NCBI RefSeq assembly: GCF_010681825.2
Contig: NZ_CP066776.1
Coordinates: 620,001 to 684,000, forward strand
Direction of reading: 5' to 3'
From: Sulfuriroseicoccus oceanibius
GTDB lineage: Bacteria; Verrucomicrobiota; Verrucomicrobiia; Verrucomicrobiales; SLCJ01
DNA: 64,000 nucleotides
The notes under the pieces were generated by a model. The model ran no database searches, was not told the DNA's origin, and worked only from the letters and a program-made list of their open reading frames with translations. Positions 58,201 to 64,000 of this stretch are shown piece after piece (position 1 is the stretch's first letter; each line of letters begins with the position of its first letter). Position numbers and translations under genes: made by a program.

Positions 58201-59857
58201 TGGAACCAGCCTCAGCTATGCGATCACGGCGGGTAATGAGTCGGGTGCATTTGCAATCGATGCGGCGGGTCACATCACCACCGCAGTAGCACTCGACTTC
58301 GAAACCACTCCAGCGTACGCGCTGACCGTGGCGGTGACCGACAACGGCACACCAGCACTCAGCGACACGGCTGAGGTGTTGGTTGCGGTGACCAACATCA
58401 ACGAAGCTCCAGTGGCCGTGAATGGCAGCGCTCGCGTGGATGAAAATGTCGAGCCGGGCACTGTGGTGGCAACCGTTGCCGCCAGCGATGTCGACGCCGA
58501 TGACACCCTGAGCTTCGCAATCACAGGTGGTAACACCGGCGGCGCATTCGCAATCGACAGTGCAAGCGGCGTGATCACCTCGCTCGGCGCGATCGACTAC
58601 GAGGCGCTGAATGCCTATGCATTGACGGTTCAAGTGACTGATGCCGGCGGCCTCAGCGATTCGGCAATCATTGCCGTGAACGTGAACGACATCCTCGAAG
58701 TCACCGAACCAGAGGTGGCCACCGGTGCGGCCAGCGCGATCACAATGACCACCGCCGAGGTGGCGTACAGCGTGACTGATGATGGCTTGGAGGCACCTGC
58801 GATCACGCTCTTCTACGGTGAGACCGACGGTGGCCAGGTTGCTGCTGATTGGGAAGCCAGCGTGAGCCTGGGCAACCAGGAGATCGGTGAGTACAGCTCG
58901 TCGTTGACCGGCTTGATCGAGGGCTCCGCGTATTACTTCACCATTCGCGCCAGCAACAGTGCCGGCACCGTTTGGGGTAGCGTGGGAACCTTCAACACCG
59001 TGGCGGATCTGTCGCCAAAACTGATCCGCACCAGCGTCAGTGCGGTGAGTAGTTCGGCCTGGACCACGGTGGAGCTCGGCAAGCGCTACAACTCGGCGGT
59101 GATCGTGGCGACTCCGATTTACTCGGGTGAGCATCAGGTGCCGGTGGTGACCCGCATCCGCAACGTCGAGCGCAGCAGCTTCGAGCTGAAGGTGGATCGA
59201 GTCGACGGTCTGACCGACGAGGTCAATGTGGATGTCTCGGTGATCGTGGTCGAGGAGGGTGTCTACACCCAGGAGACCGACGGTGTGACACTTGAGGCGG
59301 TGAAGTTCACTTCCACGGTGACCGCTCACGACAAGAGCTGGGTGGCCGAGGCACGCGAGTACCAGAACCGCTACACCAATCCGGTGGTGGTTGGTCAGGT
59401 GATGAGCGCCAATGATTCGGAGTGGTCGGTGTTCTGGAGCATGGGCACACACCGCATGAAGCCGGCGGATGCCGCCAACCTGAGCGTTGGCAAGCACGTG
59501 GGTGAAGACGCGAACACGGAGCGTGCCGACGAGACCATCGGTTACATTGTGATCGAAGCGGGCAATGGCACGATCAATGGCGTGGCCTACGAGGCAGCGC
59601 TCGGTGCCGACACCGTGCGTGGCTTCGGTAACGATGACATGCCATTCAGCTATGATCTGAGCGGATCACTCGGCAGCGCGAGCACCGCCGCGTTGAGCAT
59701 CTCGGGAATGGACCATACCGACGGAGCGTGGGCGGTGCTTTCGGGAGCGTCGCCAATCACTCCGACCGCGCTGGGCCTGCATCTGGTCGAAGATCAGATG
59801 GAGGACGATGAGATGCGACACTCGAAGGCGCAGGTTGGTTACCTTGTGTTCGAGTAA
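49262..59857 (+). CDS. Giant secreted PDZ/alpha-alpha-barrel/cadherin-repeat protein (3531 aa)
   Basis: The signal peptide is 1-28 (cut after LQA). A PDZ domain (about 40-135) contains VREVEAGSPAEQAGIQVGDF. A helical region (about 150-510) looks like an alpha/alpha barrel, as in DUF6288-type proteins: SGLENWGLSTWAMFLAEY, GYSGINIINAHAMTALAML, GYAWRQGGYDSGGRTAG. Two PA14-like domains follow (about 627-775 and 878-1020, both with HKEGGGGDH), split by an Ig-like domain. Then come twelve cadherin-like repeats, two concanavalin/LamG-like domains (after repeats 1 and 2), and two copies of the 271-residue CADG/jelly-roll module. An FN3-like domain and the shared 282-residue C-terminal domain (3250-3531) end the protein. 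PA14 and LamG domains suggest glycan binding. Enzyme activity of the barrel is unproven. It has its own terminator. Confidence 0.85.
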   Translation: MKGSKVLSSIARVAIGSFALATMAPLQASNDNDWWSMGPVGGSFQVQSGKSYIAVREVEAGSPAEQAGIQVGDFIMGAFGERFAATGPSTSGYKGAPQGFAEAIERAESGDGLMPLQLLRPGVGMVEVTVSLPAAGAFGPAYPLGSEKFDALYERAAGKIHENIAGSANGDVGYMTGFYGMILLADPNWNETSGDKPYRVSINKMRDRAVTVLEGAILNPVEATNLDGTPNDGSEEDSNPDDQSHVGSGLENWGLSTWAMFLAEYRAKTGDTSVDETVQRAADLLAARIQTWQQPPYGGSNGPTKVGLMGHGGVGGDYPHIGYSGINIINAHAMTALAMLKQAGATIDDAKMMASWNWVKSTTTLNGGAEDGNIGYAWRQGGYDSGGRTAGVAYAMSVYGGLNAADEDVLTRMKDYLSRQWQRMQHTHAYTVGGTQFYQFVLPYLPDRDQRFIMENQRMFYHFHRTTGDALRYFGGRENNGGDGYVNTGRVAYAGVAMAKAVASGNLATVASIDTSRIHADFQSPYLTWPTLDARRVEIDTTSQAFTVDITDYQGTSLQPADYTANWTHVAGSASVSFSSTNTASTTVSFPQDGTYRIQLEVVKGAYTLTEPIDVVVDTSEDPDGYILGKARQRIYTDISGASVSDLTGNAKYPNAPDTTATVTALDTGSLGNSYGQRISGYLIPPTTGAYTFYVAGDDSVEFRLNSGGTDPAGATAICSLNGWTSRYNWTAYASQTSAAVTLTAGEMYYYELLHKEGGGGDHAAVAWSGPGISEPTVISGDVLAVADTAEIVAQPEEQSTTLGGSVTFDIAVEGDGPFVYEWISGETSFGVSSSSSLSFENVGAGHAGDYYCVVTSPDGALTSVTTTLTISDAGVLTSGGLWRDQFDSIGGGSIATLTGNSNYPRFPSSGGVIANAESESGIGDSYGARWSGWVRPDVTGAYYFYITSDDASELWLSTDDQPANKVQVASVGGFTGARAWASGGKSGAINLVAGERYYIEVLHKEGGGGDHCAVAWRKPGDAAPDNGDAPIGGEYLEYFTGGVQGASVVMPPAFDRAIYSMSVAENAGSGVSVGVVNANDTGGNTPVAYAITGGNGDGLFALDATSGEITTLGDLDYELQDAYSLTVSATNSLGLISQSVVEIEVLNRLDGISSWEVGVDDGTTAVIKDTTGLAGNTTTTVDLSSISGDATYEFLIDAEDNGQSALSVLAANGWSLRFEQWSNTGRLGITQSGVADWRFAAESGQSVASPYGSLVHLVFVVDTVAGETRVYVDSVLVGRLNRTPNLAHAAATLGNSALRTDAEPGIHGFAAYNSALDAEEIVTHYEYWRGDVPNYAPVANDATFEVDEKQPAGIVLGAVTASDSNVGDVFTFAITAGDPAGGFAIDPGTGEISTAAELNYDVANQYVLGVTVTDLGGLTGVANITVNINNQPGGISDWADAVDTGSDVLIRRTAALGGDSTTTVDLSAISGDATYEFVVDSVNFGQTWGNLLAANGWQLRLEQWHNTNELGATLRGRADWRLTAESGQSVASPYGRVAHITYVVDTAADELRAYVDGVLVGRLNQVPNLTHPEAVLGSSGIRNDSEPGILLFAAYNNALSEAEIAAHKDAWLGTESANLEPSVSAAAFTVAENLAAGAVVGSVEASDPNAGDVLSYAISAGNESGAFTIDPATGAISTTAGLDHEAAGAYVLTVTVSDNGGLSDSASVAVSVTDSNDAPVFANDPIVAADGMTLEVYSDTLAGSASDPDAGDALSFSKVSGPEWLVVAADGVLSGTPAIRDAGLNTFTVEVADGNGGVAQAAVQINVVQGSVILFEDFEAYDVESASDFSVAGTSTGNWTSSNTGWNATRIYNTSNYGGSRLWISNVDGTSITSAGANVAENTHYTFSAVMVTETYAGGRTLNATYDVLVGQDAESAVSIIGGPQAVVTHGDDWQTPDSKEDHVFGQSFQTGSLNPGDKLFVRVTRVGTASGGGWFGLDDVLVDTVGPNSAPQVDDVTLAVAENAEAGAVVGTVAATDADAGDVVSYAITAGDETGAFVIDSSTGEITTTAALDYEATASYALTVTATDRSGESGAAVVTVNVTNENEAPVVVAGSASVNEDASIGSVVTTVVASDVDADDVLGYAIVDGNAGGAFAIDAASGEITVAGALDFETLESYTLTVRATDAGGLSDSAAIALAVVDVNEAPVAQDQSGSVAENAAVGTAVAAVVASDVDANSELSYEITGGNTGGAFAIDAAGQITTASALDFESTSSYALTVTVTDDGGLTDTAAVAVAVTDVNEAPVAVNGFGSVAESAEVGSAVATVEVNDPDAGDALSFALISGNTGGAFVIDADGVIRTATALDFETTSSYTLGVSVTDAAGLSDTASVAVTVTDSNDAPVFANDVIVGAEGMTLEAYSDTLAGSAADPDAGAVLSFSKVSGPAWLDVATDGTLSGTPAIRDAGINTFTVEVSDGNGGTDQATLEINVVAGSVILFEDFESYDVENPSDFSVAGIPTGNWTASNTGANATRIYDTWNYGRSRLWISYVDGTSITSAGAKITDNTHYELSLVLLTETYAAGRTLNATYDVLVGQDAASAVSLIGGPQAVVTNGDDWQTPDSKEDHVFTQRFQTGELNPGDQLFVRISRVGTASGGGWFGVDDVVVDTIGPNTAPQVDDAVFAVAENSEGETLVGTVNAADSDEGDALGYAITAGNETGVFVIDNVTGAITATSAFDYESATTYPLEVRVTDESGATATAVVTVNVTDVNEAPVATAAEGSVAEDAAVGAAVAAVEAADVDANTTLSYAITAGNESGAFVIDAAGRITTAAALDFETTPAYALTVTVSDNGTPALSDTADVLVAVTDINEAPVAEDASGSVAENVAPGTVVATVAASDVDADDALSYAITGGNTGGAFAIDSASGAITTAAAINYEAVAGYVLDITATDAGGLADTAAVTVAVVDVNEAPVAVDAVGSIAEDAAIGSSVATVEAADVDAGTSLSYAITAGNESGAFAIDAAGHITTAVALDFETTPAYALTVAVTDNGTPALSDTAEVLVAVTNINEAPVAVNGSARVDENVEPGTVVATVAASDVDADDTLSFAITGGNTGGAFAIDSASGVITSLGAIDYEALNAYALTVQVTDAGGLSDSAIIAVNVNDILEVTEPEVATGAASAITMTTAEVAYSVTDDGLEAPAITLFYGETDGGQVAADWEASVSLGNQEIGEYSSSLTGLIEGSAYYFTIRASNSAGTVWGSVGTFNTVADLSPKLIRTSVSAVSSSAWTTVELGKRYNSAVIVATPIYSGEHQVPVVTRIRNVERSSFELKVDRVDGLTDEVNVDVSVIVVEEGVYTQETDGVTLEAVKFTSTVTAHDKSWVAEAREYQNRYTNPVVVGQVMSANDSEWSVFWSMGTHRMKPADAANLSVGKHVGEDANTERADETIGYIVIEAGNGTINGVAYEAALGADTVRGFGNDDMPFSYDLSGSLGSASTAALSISGMDHTDGAWAVLSGASPITPTALGLHLVEDQMEDDEMRHSKAQVGYLVFE
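54416..55228 (+). repeat. 813-bp CADG/jelly-roll module, copy 2 (second giant)
   Basis: The 271 codons open with APVFANDPIVAADGMTLEVY and end with DDVLVDTVG. Same length and layout as 45783-46595 and 56405-57217. Confidence 0.88.
56405..57217 (+). repeat. 813-bp CADG/jelly-roll module, copy 3 (second giant)
   Basis: The 271 codons open with APVFANDVIVGAEGMTLEAY and end with DDVVVDTIG. It lies 1989 bp downstream of copy 2 in the same gene, in the same frame. Confidence 0.88.
59009..59854 (+). repeat. Shared C-terminal 282-residue domain, copy 2
   Basis: Residues 3250-3531 run from LSPKLIRTSVSAVSSSAWTT to the terminal GYLVFE. It aligns without length change to residues 2673-2954 of the first giant. 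Confidence 0.85.
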
Positions 59858-59883
59858 CCCGTCCGGTCGGGATTCCCCCAATC

Positions 59884-59924
59884 ACCCGTCACTGGAGTAA
59901 TCCGGTGGCGGGTCTTTTTTTTTT
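59884..59924 (+). terminator. Terminator of the second giant gene
   Basis: ACCCGTCACTGG pairs with CCGGTGGCGGGT, followed by C and a T10 run. It is nearly the same sequence as the terminator at 48685. Confidence 0.92.
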
Positions 59925-59937
59925 GGAGCTGGGGGTA

Positions 59938-60192
59938 TGTTTGGAACCGCAGATGCCGCCGATTTGCGAGGATTAGGAGAGGTCGCTGCGCTCCGGACGC
60001 GGAGTCGACGGGGACGTCGAGCCTCCGGAAATGTGGCGTTCCTGGCTGGAGTGACGGTGTCCTCACCGTCGTGGGGGGCGGGGGGCTGCGTGAGCTTTCT
60101 TTGGTTGAGTAACCACGAAGTTCACGAAGAAGATGGAGACGGGGGGTGAGGGCAACGACAGGAGTGTCGTTTGTCCATCGGGGAATGGTGGT
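59938..60192 (+). repeat. Composite intergenic repeat, copy B
   Basis: It starts TTTGGAACCGCAGATGCCGC, then GAGAGGTCGCTGCGCTCCGG, GACGTCGAGCCTCC and the GACGGTG/CACCGTC hairpin (60046-60070). GTGAGCTTTCTTTGGTTGAG, CACGAAGTTCACGAAGAAG and the CAACGACAGGAGTGTCGTT hairpin (60153) follow. Confidence 0.75.
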
Positions 60193-60248
60193 GGCTGGAG
60201 TGCCGGTGTCCTGGCCGTCGGGTGAAGTGCGCGGTTGGCGATGTAGAG

Positions 60249-60494
60249 GAGAGAGGTCGCTGCGCTCCGGACTGGGTGTCGACGTGGACGTCGAGCCTCC
60301 TGAAATGTAGCGGTTTTGGCTGGAGTGACGGTGTCCTCACCGTCGTGGGGGAGGTGCCGGAGCAGTTGGCTCTTTGGGGCTTTGCGTGAGCTTTCTTTGG
60401 TTGAGTGACCACGGAGACCACGAAGTTCACGAAGAGGAGGGTGACCGGGCTGAGGGGCAACGACAGGAGTGTCGTTGGTCCATCGGGGAATGGT
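60249..60494 (+). repeat. Composite intergenic repeat, copy C
   Basis: Same block order as copy B from GAGAGGTCGCTGCGCTCCGG onward, including the hairpin at 60320-60344 and CAACGACAGGAGTGTCGTTG at 60458. The first block is missing. Confidence 0.75.
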
Positions 60495-60978
60495 AGGCGT
60501 GCTGCGGTCCCCCCCCATTCCTCAATCCAAACAATCCTGTAATCTGTGGAAAAAAAACGCGACTGGCGGTGACCGACGCCCCTTTCCCCACCGTCGGAGC
60601 TGGACGCTCTTCGGGATCTTTGGGGCTTTGCGTGAGTTTTCATTGAGTGTCCCCAGGCCGGCGATCATGGCGGGTGGTTTGTCGATAAGACCGGTTCGTG
60701 GGGGCAGCGAATGATTGGTCGAGGGGGCGCAGTCTCTATGATTCCTTGGCCGCAACTCGGGGTGGTCGGTTGGTCGACGTCGCGAGTAGCTAACGGGTGG
60801 TGAGCTTCGTAGAGTGTCCGAAAAGAGCGATCTTCGGGCGGTAGCGAGGTTCTGGCGACGTGGCCTTTCAGAGATTGCGTGTTAACGATTTCTGTACGGC
60901 GGCAATATGAGTATGTACAATGCATTTACATCGCGTTCGGCCTGCTGAGGTGGGCGCGGTTCAAAAAATTTCAATCTT

Positions 60979-63900
60979 ATGAAGACTCAAAGACTACAGG
61001 TGAATCGTCGGCGCGGCTTGGCACTGGTGACGGTGTTGGCCCTGATGTCGTTGTTGATTGTGTTGTTGGTAGCGTTGCTTCAGCTGACGACGACGGACCA
61101 GGCGGCGTCCTCGCAGAGTCGCAATCAGTTGGAAGCGCAGGCGAATGCGAAGTTGGCATTGGCGCGCGCGTTGGGCGAATTGCAGGAACAGATGGGGCCG
61201 GACCAGCGGGTGAGCAGCTTTGCGACGGTGTTGGACGCGAACGAAGAGACTCCTGAGATCGACGGTGTTGGGCGTCAGCGATTGCTGGGGGTTTGGGATT
61301 CTTGGGGCGATTGGTTGAATGCGGATTATCGTGATGTGGACGGTGCTGATCTGGGGATCGAGGATACCTACGATCGAGGTCGCAGCCGGATGTTCCGCCG
61401 CTGGTTGGTTTCGGCGCCCCTGGAAGATGCCGAGGCGTTGGCGAGTGTCGATTACGCGAAGAACGCCGCGCCAAGTGATGACAATTACCAGACATTGCTC
61501 GGCCAAGGCAGTGTGGTCCGTCCCGAGGATGAGGTGCGGGCTTACCTCGAGGATACTGGAGCGGGCGGCCGGGTTGCGTGGTGGATCGGTGGTCGCAACC
61601 AAGCGGTGGATGTGCAGAGCTTTGGCGAAAAGCCGAAGCGCGCGGCTGCTGGTGATGTCGAGTTGGCCAGCGGTGATCGCGGCGTGCTGGCGGTGAACAC
61701 AGTGCCGGGCTTCGAGAACTTGCCCGAGGATGAGTCAATCTTGGAGAAACTGATCGACCAGCGCCAGATCGAGCTGGCCTCTGTCGACCGCGAAGCGATG
61801 CGCGAGAAGTATTTCGACGTAGCGGAAGGCACTACCGGTGTGCTGGCGGACGTGCGCTGGGGCGGCTTGAAAAAGGATCTCAACTTGTTGTTTGAGGCAT
61901 CGAGCATGCCGAGGGAGTTCACTCGAAGTGGTAAAACAGCAGCGCCAGGTCCGCGTCCTTTGTCATCGGATCTGCGAGGCTACGGGCCGAAGCTTGCAAA
62001 TCGTGCATTCAGCAGCTTTGAGCAGATGCGTGAGTTCTACCGATCCTACAAGAAAAGCGGGCAAACACCGCTGGAGTGGGAGGGTGACGCGCCTGAGACT
62101 CCTCTTTATCTTGGGCACAACGGAACCTACGGCCATGCGGCGGATCAGGGGTATCGGCGCACGCCGGTGGTGGCGAAGCACTACTCGGTTTACTCCTTGT
62201 TTACTACCCGCAGTTCGGCAGACAACAGCCCGAACCAAGGAGACCGCGCGAATCTCTTCCAGAACGATATTGTTTTCTCCAGCGTCGTGGTGCTGTGGAA
62301 CCCGTACAACGTGCCCTTGGAATTGCCGAGCGGCTACATGTTGACTTACACCTTGCCGTACAAGATCCTGCCAAGCTCTTACGTGGGTTATCGTGACGGG
62401 CGTCAGTTGAATGCGAATTGGATCCGATTGGCGCAGGGGGCGAACTACAACCAGATGGGACGTGACTTCGCGGCTCCGATCCGCTCCAACGACGGGCAAC
62501 CAATCCGCTTCGAGCCCGGGCAGTTCCGCATTTTCTCGAAGAAGGGACTCAGCGGATATGGGGGTAACGTGCTCAATGAGGCGCTGACGCCGGGCTACGA
62601 CCCGACAGGGGCGTTCGGTCAGCGCATGCGTGTGTACTCCAACAAGCCAGCGGGCGACAGCAACCGCTGGGGCGTGGCTGTGCGGTTGGATCCATGGTGG
62701 AACACCGACGGTACCGCCTACTATTGGGGCGGAAACCCAGGGGCTTTTGGTAACTTGCTGTGGCACCCGAACAGACGCGAGAACTACACCATGGGGACGA
62801 TGTACGATTGGACCGGGCCGGACAACGATTACGTCGAGATTTCGGGAACTGCCAACAACGCGGCGGAAGTCGCCAACTACGACTTCAACGTGCGCGATAG
62901 GGTGCAGCCATTCTGTGTGATCGGTATCACGCTGAAATCGGCTTACGAGAGCGATTACGGTGCGGTGGGGCAGAGAGTGAAGGATTACCGCTCGAAGAAC
63001 TGGTTGCAGTCGTTGAACGCTACATCGATGCAGAAGATGAACGTGAACTATCGTTCGGCGGATGTGCGCGAGATGCAGCGCCTCGACAGTGGCTATCGTC
63101 TGCACTTCACTGAAGTGAATTCGGTGAACGACGTGTCCAAGTTGTTCAACGTGGATGGAGCGACGCAGGAACTGAGCAGCCTCGATGTGGACCAGTTGGT
63201 CTACTCCGTGCCGACTTTGGAAGTGCCGACGGTGCCAATTACCTCGATTGCCGGATTTGCCGGGATGCGCCTGACTCCAGGTTGGTATCGGATTCCAAAC
63301 GGAGGAGGGCCGATGAATGCGATGTCGCGCTTCAATGATAACACGGAGGCGTACAACTCCGGCGTGCCGGGCATCGGAGTGGGCAACAGCTTCGCCCAGC
63401 CAACGATCCGCGGAAGCCGCGTCTATCAGTACCATGATGTATCGAAGCTCTATCCATCCTCCGACTCAGGTGGGCGCGGCGGTCAGGCATCGACCGACAG
63501 CAATGCCTTCTCCGATTACTGGGATCACGCCTTGCTGGTGAATGACGGGTTGTGGGATTCCTGGTTTGCTTCGTCGTTTGTTGACGCAACCCGCCCGACT
63601 GGAGGCAATGACCGTGAGCTCCGGGCATGGGCAACCAGGTTCTTCGAGGATGGCGAGCCTCTGCCATACACCGGCTACGAGCCATCGCCAGCCGCTGAGG
63701 CGACTCCCCAGCAGGCGATCACCGACGTGCTCGGCAACGAGGGTTACGAAGTGGTTGCTCGGTACCTGTTGAACCAGGGGGCGTTCAATGTGAACTCGAC
63801 CTCGGAGGATGCGTGGTTTGCGTTGTTCTCCGGATTGAACAAGCGCGATGTGGCGTTCCGCGATGGCTCAGGAAGTCTCGCGATCAGAGAAACCGACAAT

Positions 63901-64000
63901 GATGGATCGGTGGTTGTGTCGCGATTCGCCACACCGGTGGGAGGTGTGGAGGTCGATGACCCTCGTCAGGGCGTGCAAGTTGAGGGCGTCGGTCGAATGT
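60979..64000 (+). CDS. Verru_Chthon cassette protein A-like, partial (runs off the window)
   Basis: The frame is open from ATG 60979 to the window end (at least 1007 residues) and has no stop inside the window. The N terminus, NRRRGLALVTVLALMSLLIV (from residue 9), is a short basic segment followed by one TM helix, resembling pseudopilin or PilX-like starts. The next region (LEAQANAKLALARALGELQ) is helical. The body is soluble and extracytoplasmic, with SSVVVLWNPYNVPLELP, RFEPGQFRIFSKKG and VNDGLWDSWFASSF. These match what I recall of Verru_Chthon cassette protein A, the first gene of a four-gene cassette (A-D) whose other members have prepilin-type N termini. B-D would lie beyond the window. 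No Shine-Dalgarno is seen. Confidence 0.75.
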   Translation, partial: MKTQRLQVNRRRGLALVTVLALMSLLIVLLVALLQLTTTDQAASSQSRNQLEAQANAKLALARALGELQEQMGPDQRVSSFATVLDANEETPEIDGVGRQRLLGVWDSWGDWLNADYRDVDGADLGIEDTYDRGRSRMFRRWLVSAPLEDAEALASVDYAKNAAPSDDNYQTLLGQGSVVRPEDEVRAYLEDTGAGGRVAWWIGGRNQAVDVQSFGEKPKRAAAGDVELASGDRGVLAVNTVPGFENLPEDESILEKLIDQRQIELASVDREAMREKYFDVAEGTTGVLADVRWGGLKKDLNLLFEASSMPREFTRSGKTAAPGPRPLSSDLRGYGPKLANRAFSSFEQMREFYRSYKKSGQTPLEWEGDAPETPLYLGHNGTYGHAADQGYRRTPVVAKHYSVYSLFTTRSSADNSPNQGDRANLFQNDIVFSSVVVLWNPYNVPLELPSGYMLTYTLPYKILPSSYVGYRDGRQLNANWIRLAQGANYNQMGRDFAAPIRSNDGQPIRFEPGQFRIFSKKGLSGYGGNVLNEALTPGYDPTGAFGQRMRVYSNKPAGDSNRWGVAVRLDPWWNTDGTAYYWGGNPGAFGNLLWHPNRRENYTMGTMYDWTGPDNDYVEISGTANNAAEVANYDFNVRDRVQPFCVIGITLKSAYESDYGAVGQRVKDYRSKNWLQSLNATSMQKMNVNYRSADVREMQRLDSGYRLHFTEVNSVNDVSKLFNVDGATQELSSLDVDQLVYSVPTLEVPTVPITSIAGFAGMRLTPGWYRIPNGGGPMNAMSRFNDNTEAYNSGVPGIGVGNSFAQPTIRGSRVYQYHDVSKLYPSSDSGGRGGQASTDSNAFSDYWDHALLVNDGLWDSWFASSFVDATRPTGGNDRELRAWATRFFEDGEPLPYTGYEPSPAAEATPQQAITDVLGNEGYEVVARYLLNQGAFNVNSTSEDAWFALFSGLNKRDVAFRDGSGSLAIRETDNDGSVVVSRFATPVGGVEVDDPRQGVQVEGVGRM

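Larger units (their letters stand above)
59858..60978. other. 1.1-kb intergenic region made largely of composite repeats
   Basis: It contains the second giant gene's terminator, two composite repeat copies (59938-60192 and 60249-60494), a repeat fragment near 60569-60640, then about 340 bp with no recognised structure before the Verru_Chthon gene. Open frames here are in repeats and have no protein character. Confidence 0.65.

Noticed and set aside
56024-59497. 1157-codon minus-strand frame over the second giant gene
   Set aside because: It is produced by the repetitive, GC-biased cadherin sequence. The plus frame has a signal peptide, recognisable domains and a terminator.
61963-63435. 490-codon minus-strand frame near the window end
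   Set aside because: It is antisense to the Verru_Chthon cassette A gene, whose plus frame stays open for over 1000 codons with sensible protein composition.

Overview
The window looks like chromosomal DNA of a marine-type member of the Verrucomicrobiota, probably near Verrucomicrobiales. The clues are a partial gene matching the Verru_Chthon cassette protein A family, short palindromic and 'cacgaag'-type intergenic repeats typical of Verrucomicrobiota and Planctomycetota, an SHD1-domain hydrolase, and giant cadherin-rich secreted proteins. The assignment rests on recalled family knowledge; the 16S rRNA gene at 8931-10478 would settle it. Few genes have a recognisable Shine-Dalgarno sequence.

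Layout. 1-8.4 kb: a glycosyltransferase, recG and leuA on the minus strand, and an RND/MMPL-type exporter. 8.4-14.4 kb: a complete rRNA operon (16S, tRNA-Ala(TGC), tRNA-Ile(GAT), 23S, 5S) with a long-range processing stem around the 23S and a strong terminator after 5S. 14.5-21.4 kb: envelope and housekeeping genes (LolA-like carrier, heptose-phosphate kinase-like PfkB enzyme, a short RlmB-like methyltransferase, lipoprotein hydrolase, UPF0173 hydrolase), a tandem pair of small secreted paralogues, and an SDR enzyme. 21.5-28.1 kb: alaS with a palindrome abutting its start codon, a Fur-family regulator, and pyruvate phosphate dikinase with a structured leader. 28.1-29.9 kb: an IS256-family element set in a field of dispersed palindromes. 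29.9-36.7 kb: a putative lipoprotein, metX, gatB, an SHD1/alpha-beta hydrolase, mutY and a GNAT acetyltransferase.

36.8-64 kb is the accessory part. Three secreted proteins of unknown function form a minus-strand operon (39093 to 36786). They diverge from a 2954-residue secreted protein with a metzincin-like HExxHxxxxxH motif, LamG-like domains and eight cadherin-like repeats. Next is a 3531-residue secreted protein with an N-terminal PDZ domain, a probable alpha/alpha-barrel region, two PA14-like domains, an Ig-like domain and twelve cadherin-like repeats. Both giants end in the same 282-residue domain, which stops exactly at the protein C terminus (GYLVFE). They also share a 271-codon module, present once in the first and twice in the second at exactly 813 bp each. 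The window ends inside a Verru_Chthon cassette A gene.

The best candidate for an undescribed system is this surface block. It combines two modular giant enzymes or adhesins with a common C-terminal domain (a possible sorting or anchoring signal), an adjacent secreted-protein operon whose leaders share an unusual C6 tract with the first giant gene, and a neighbouring pseudopilin-type cassette.
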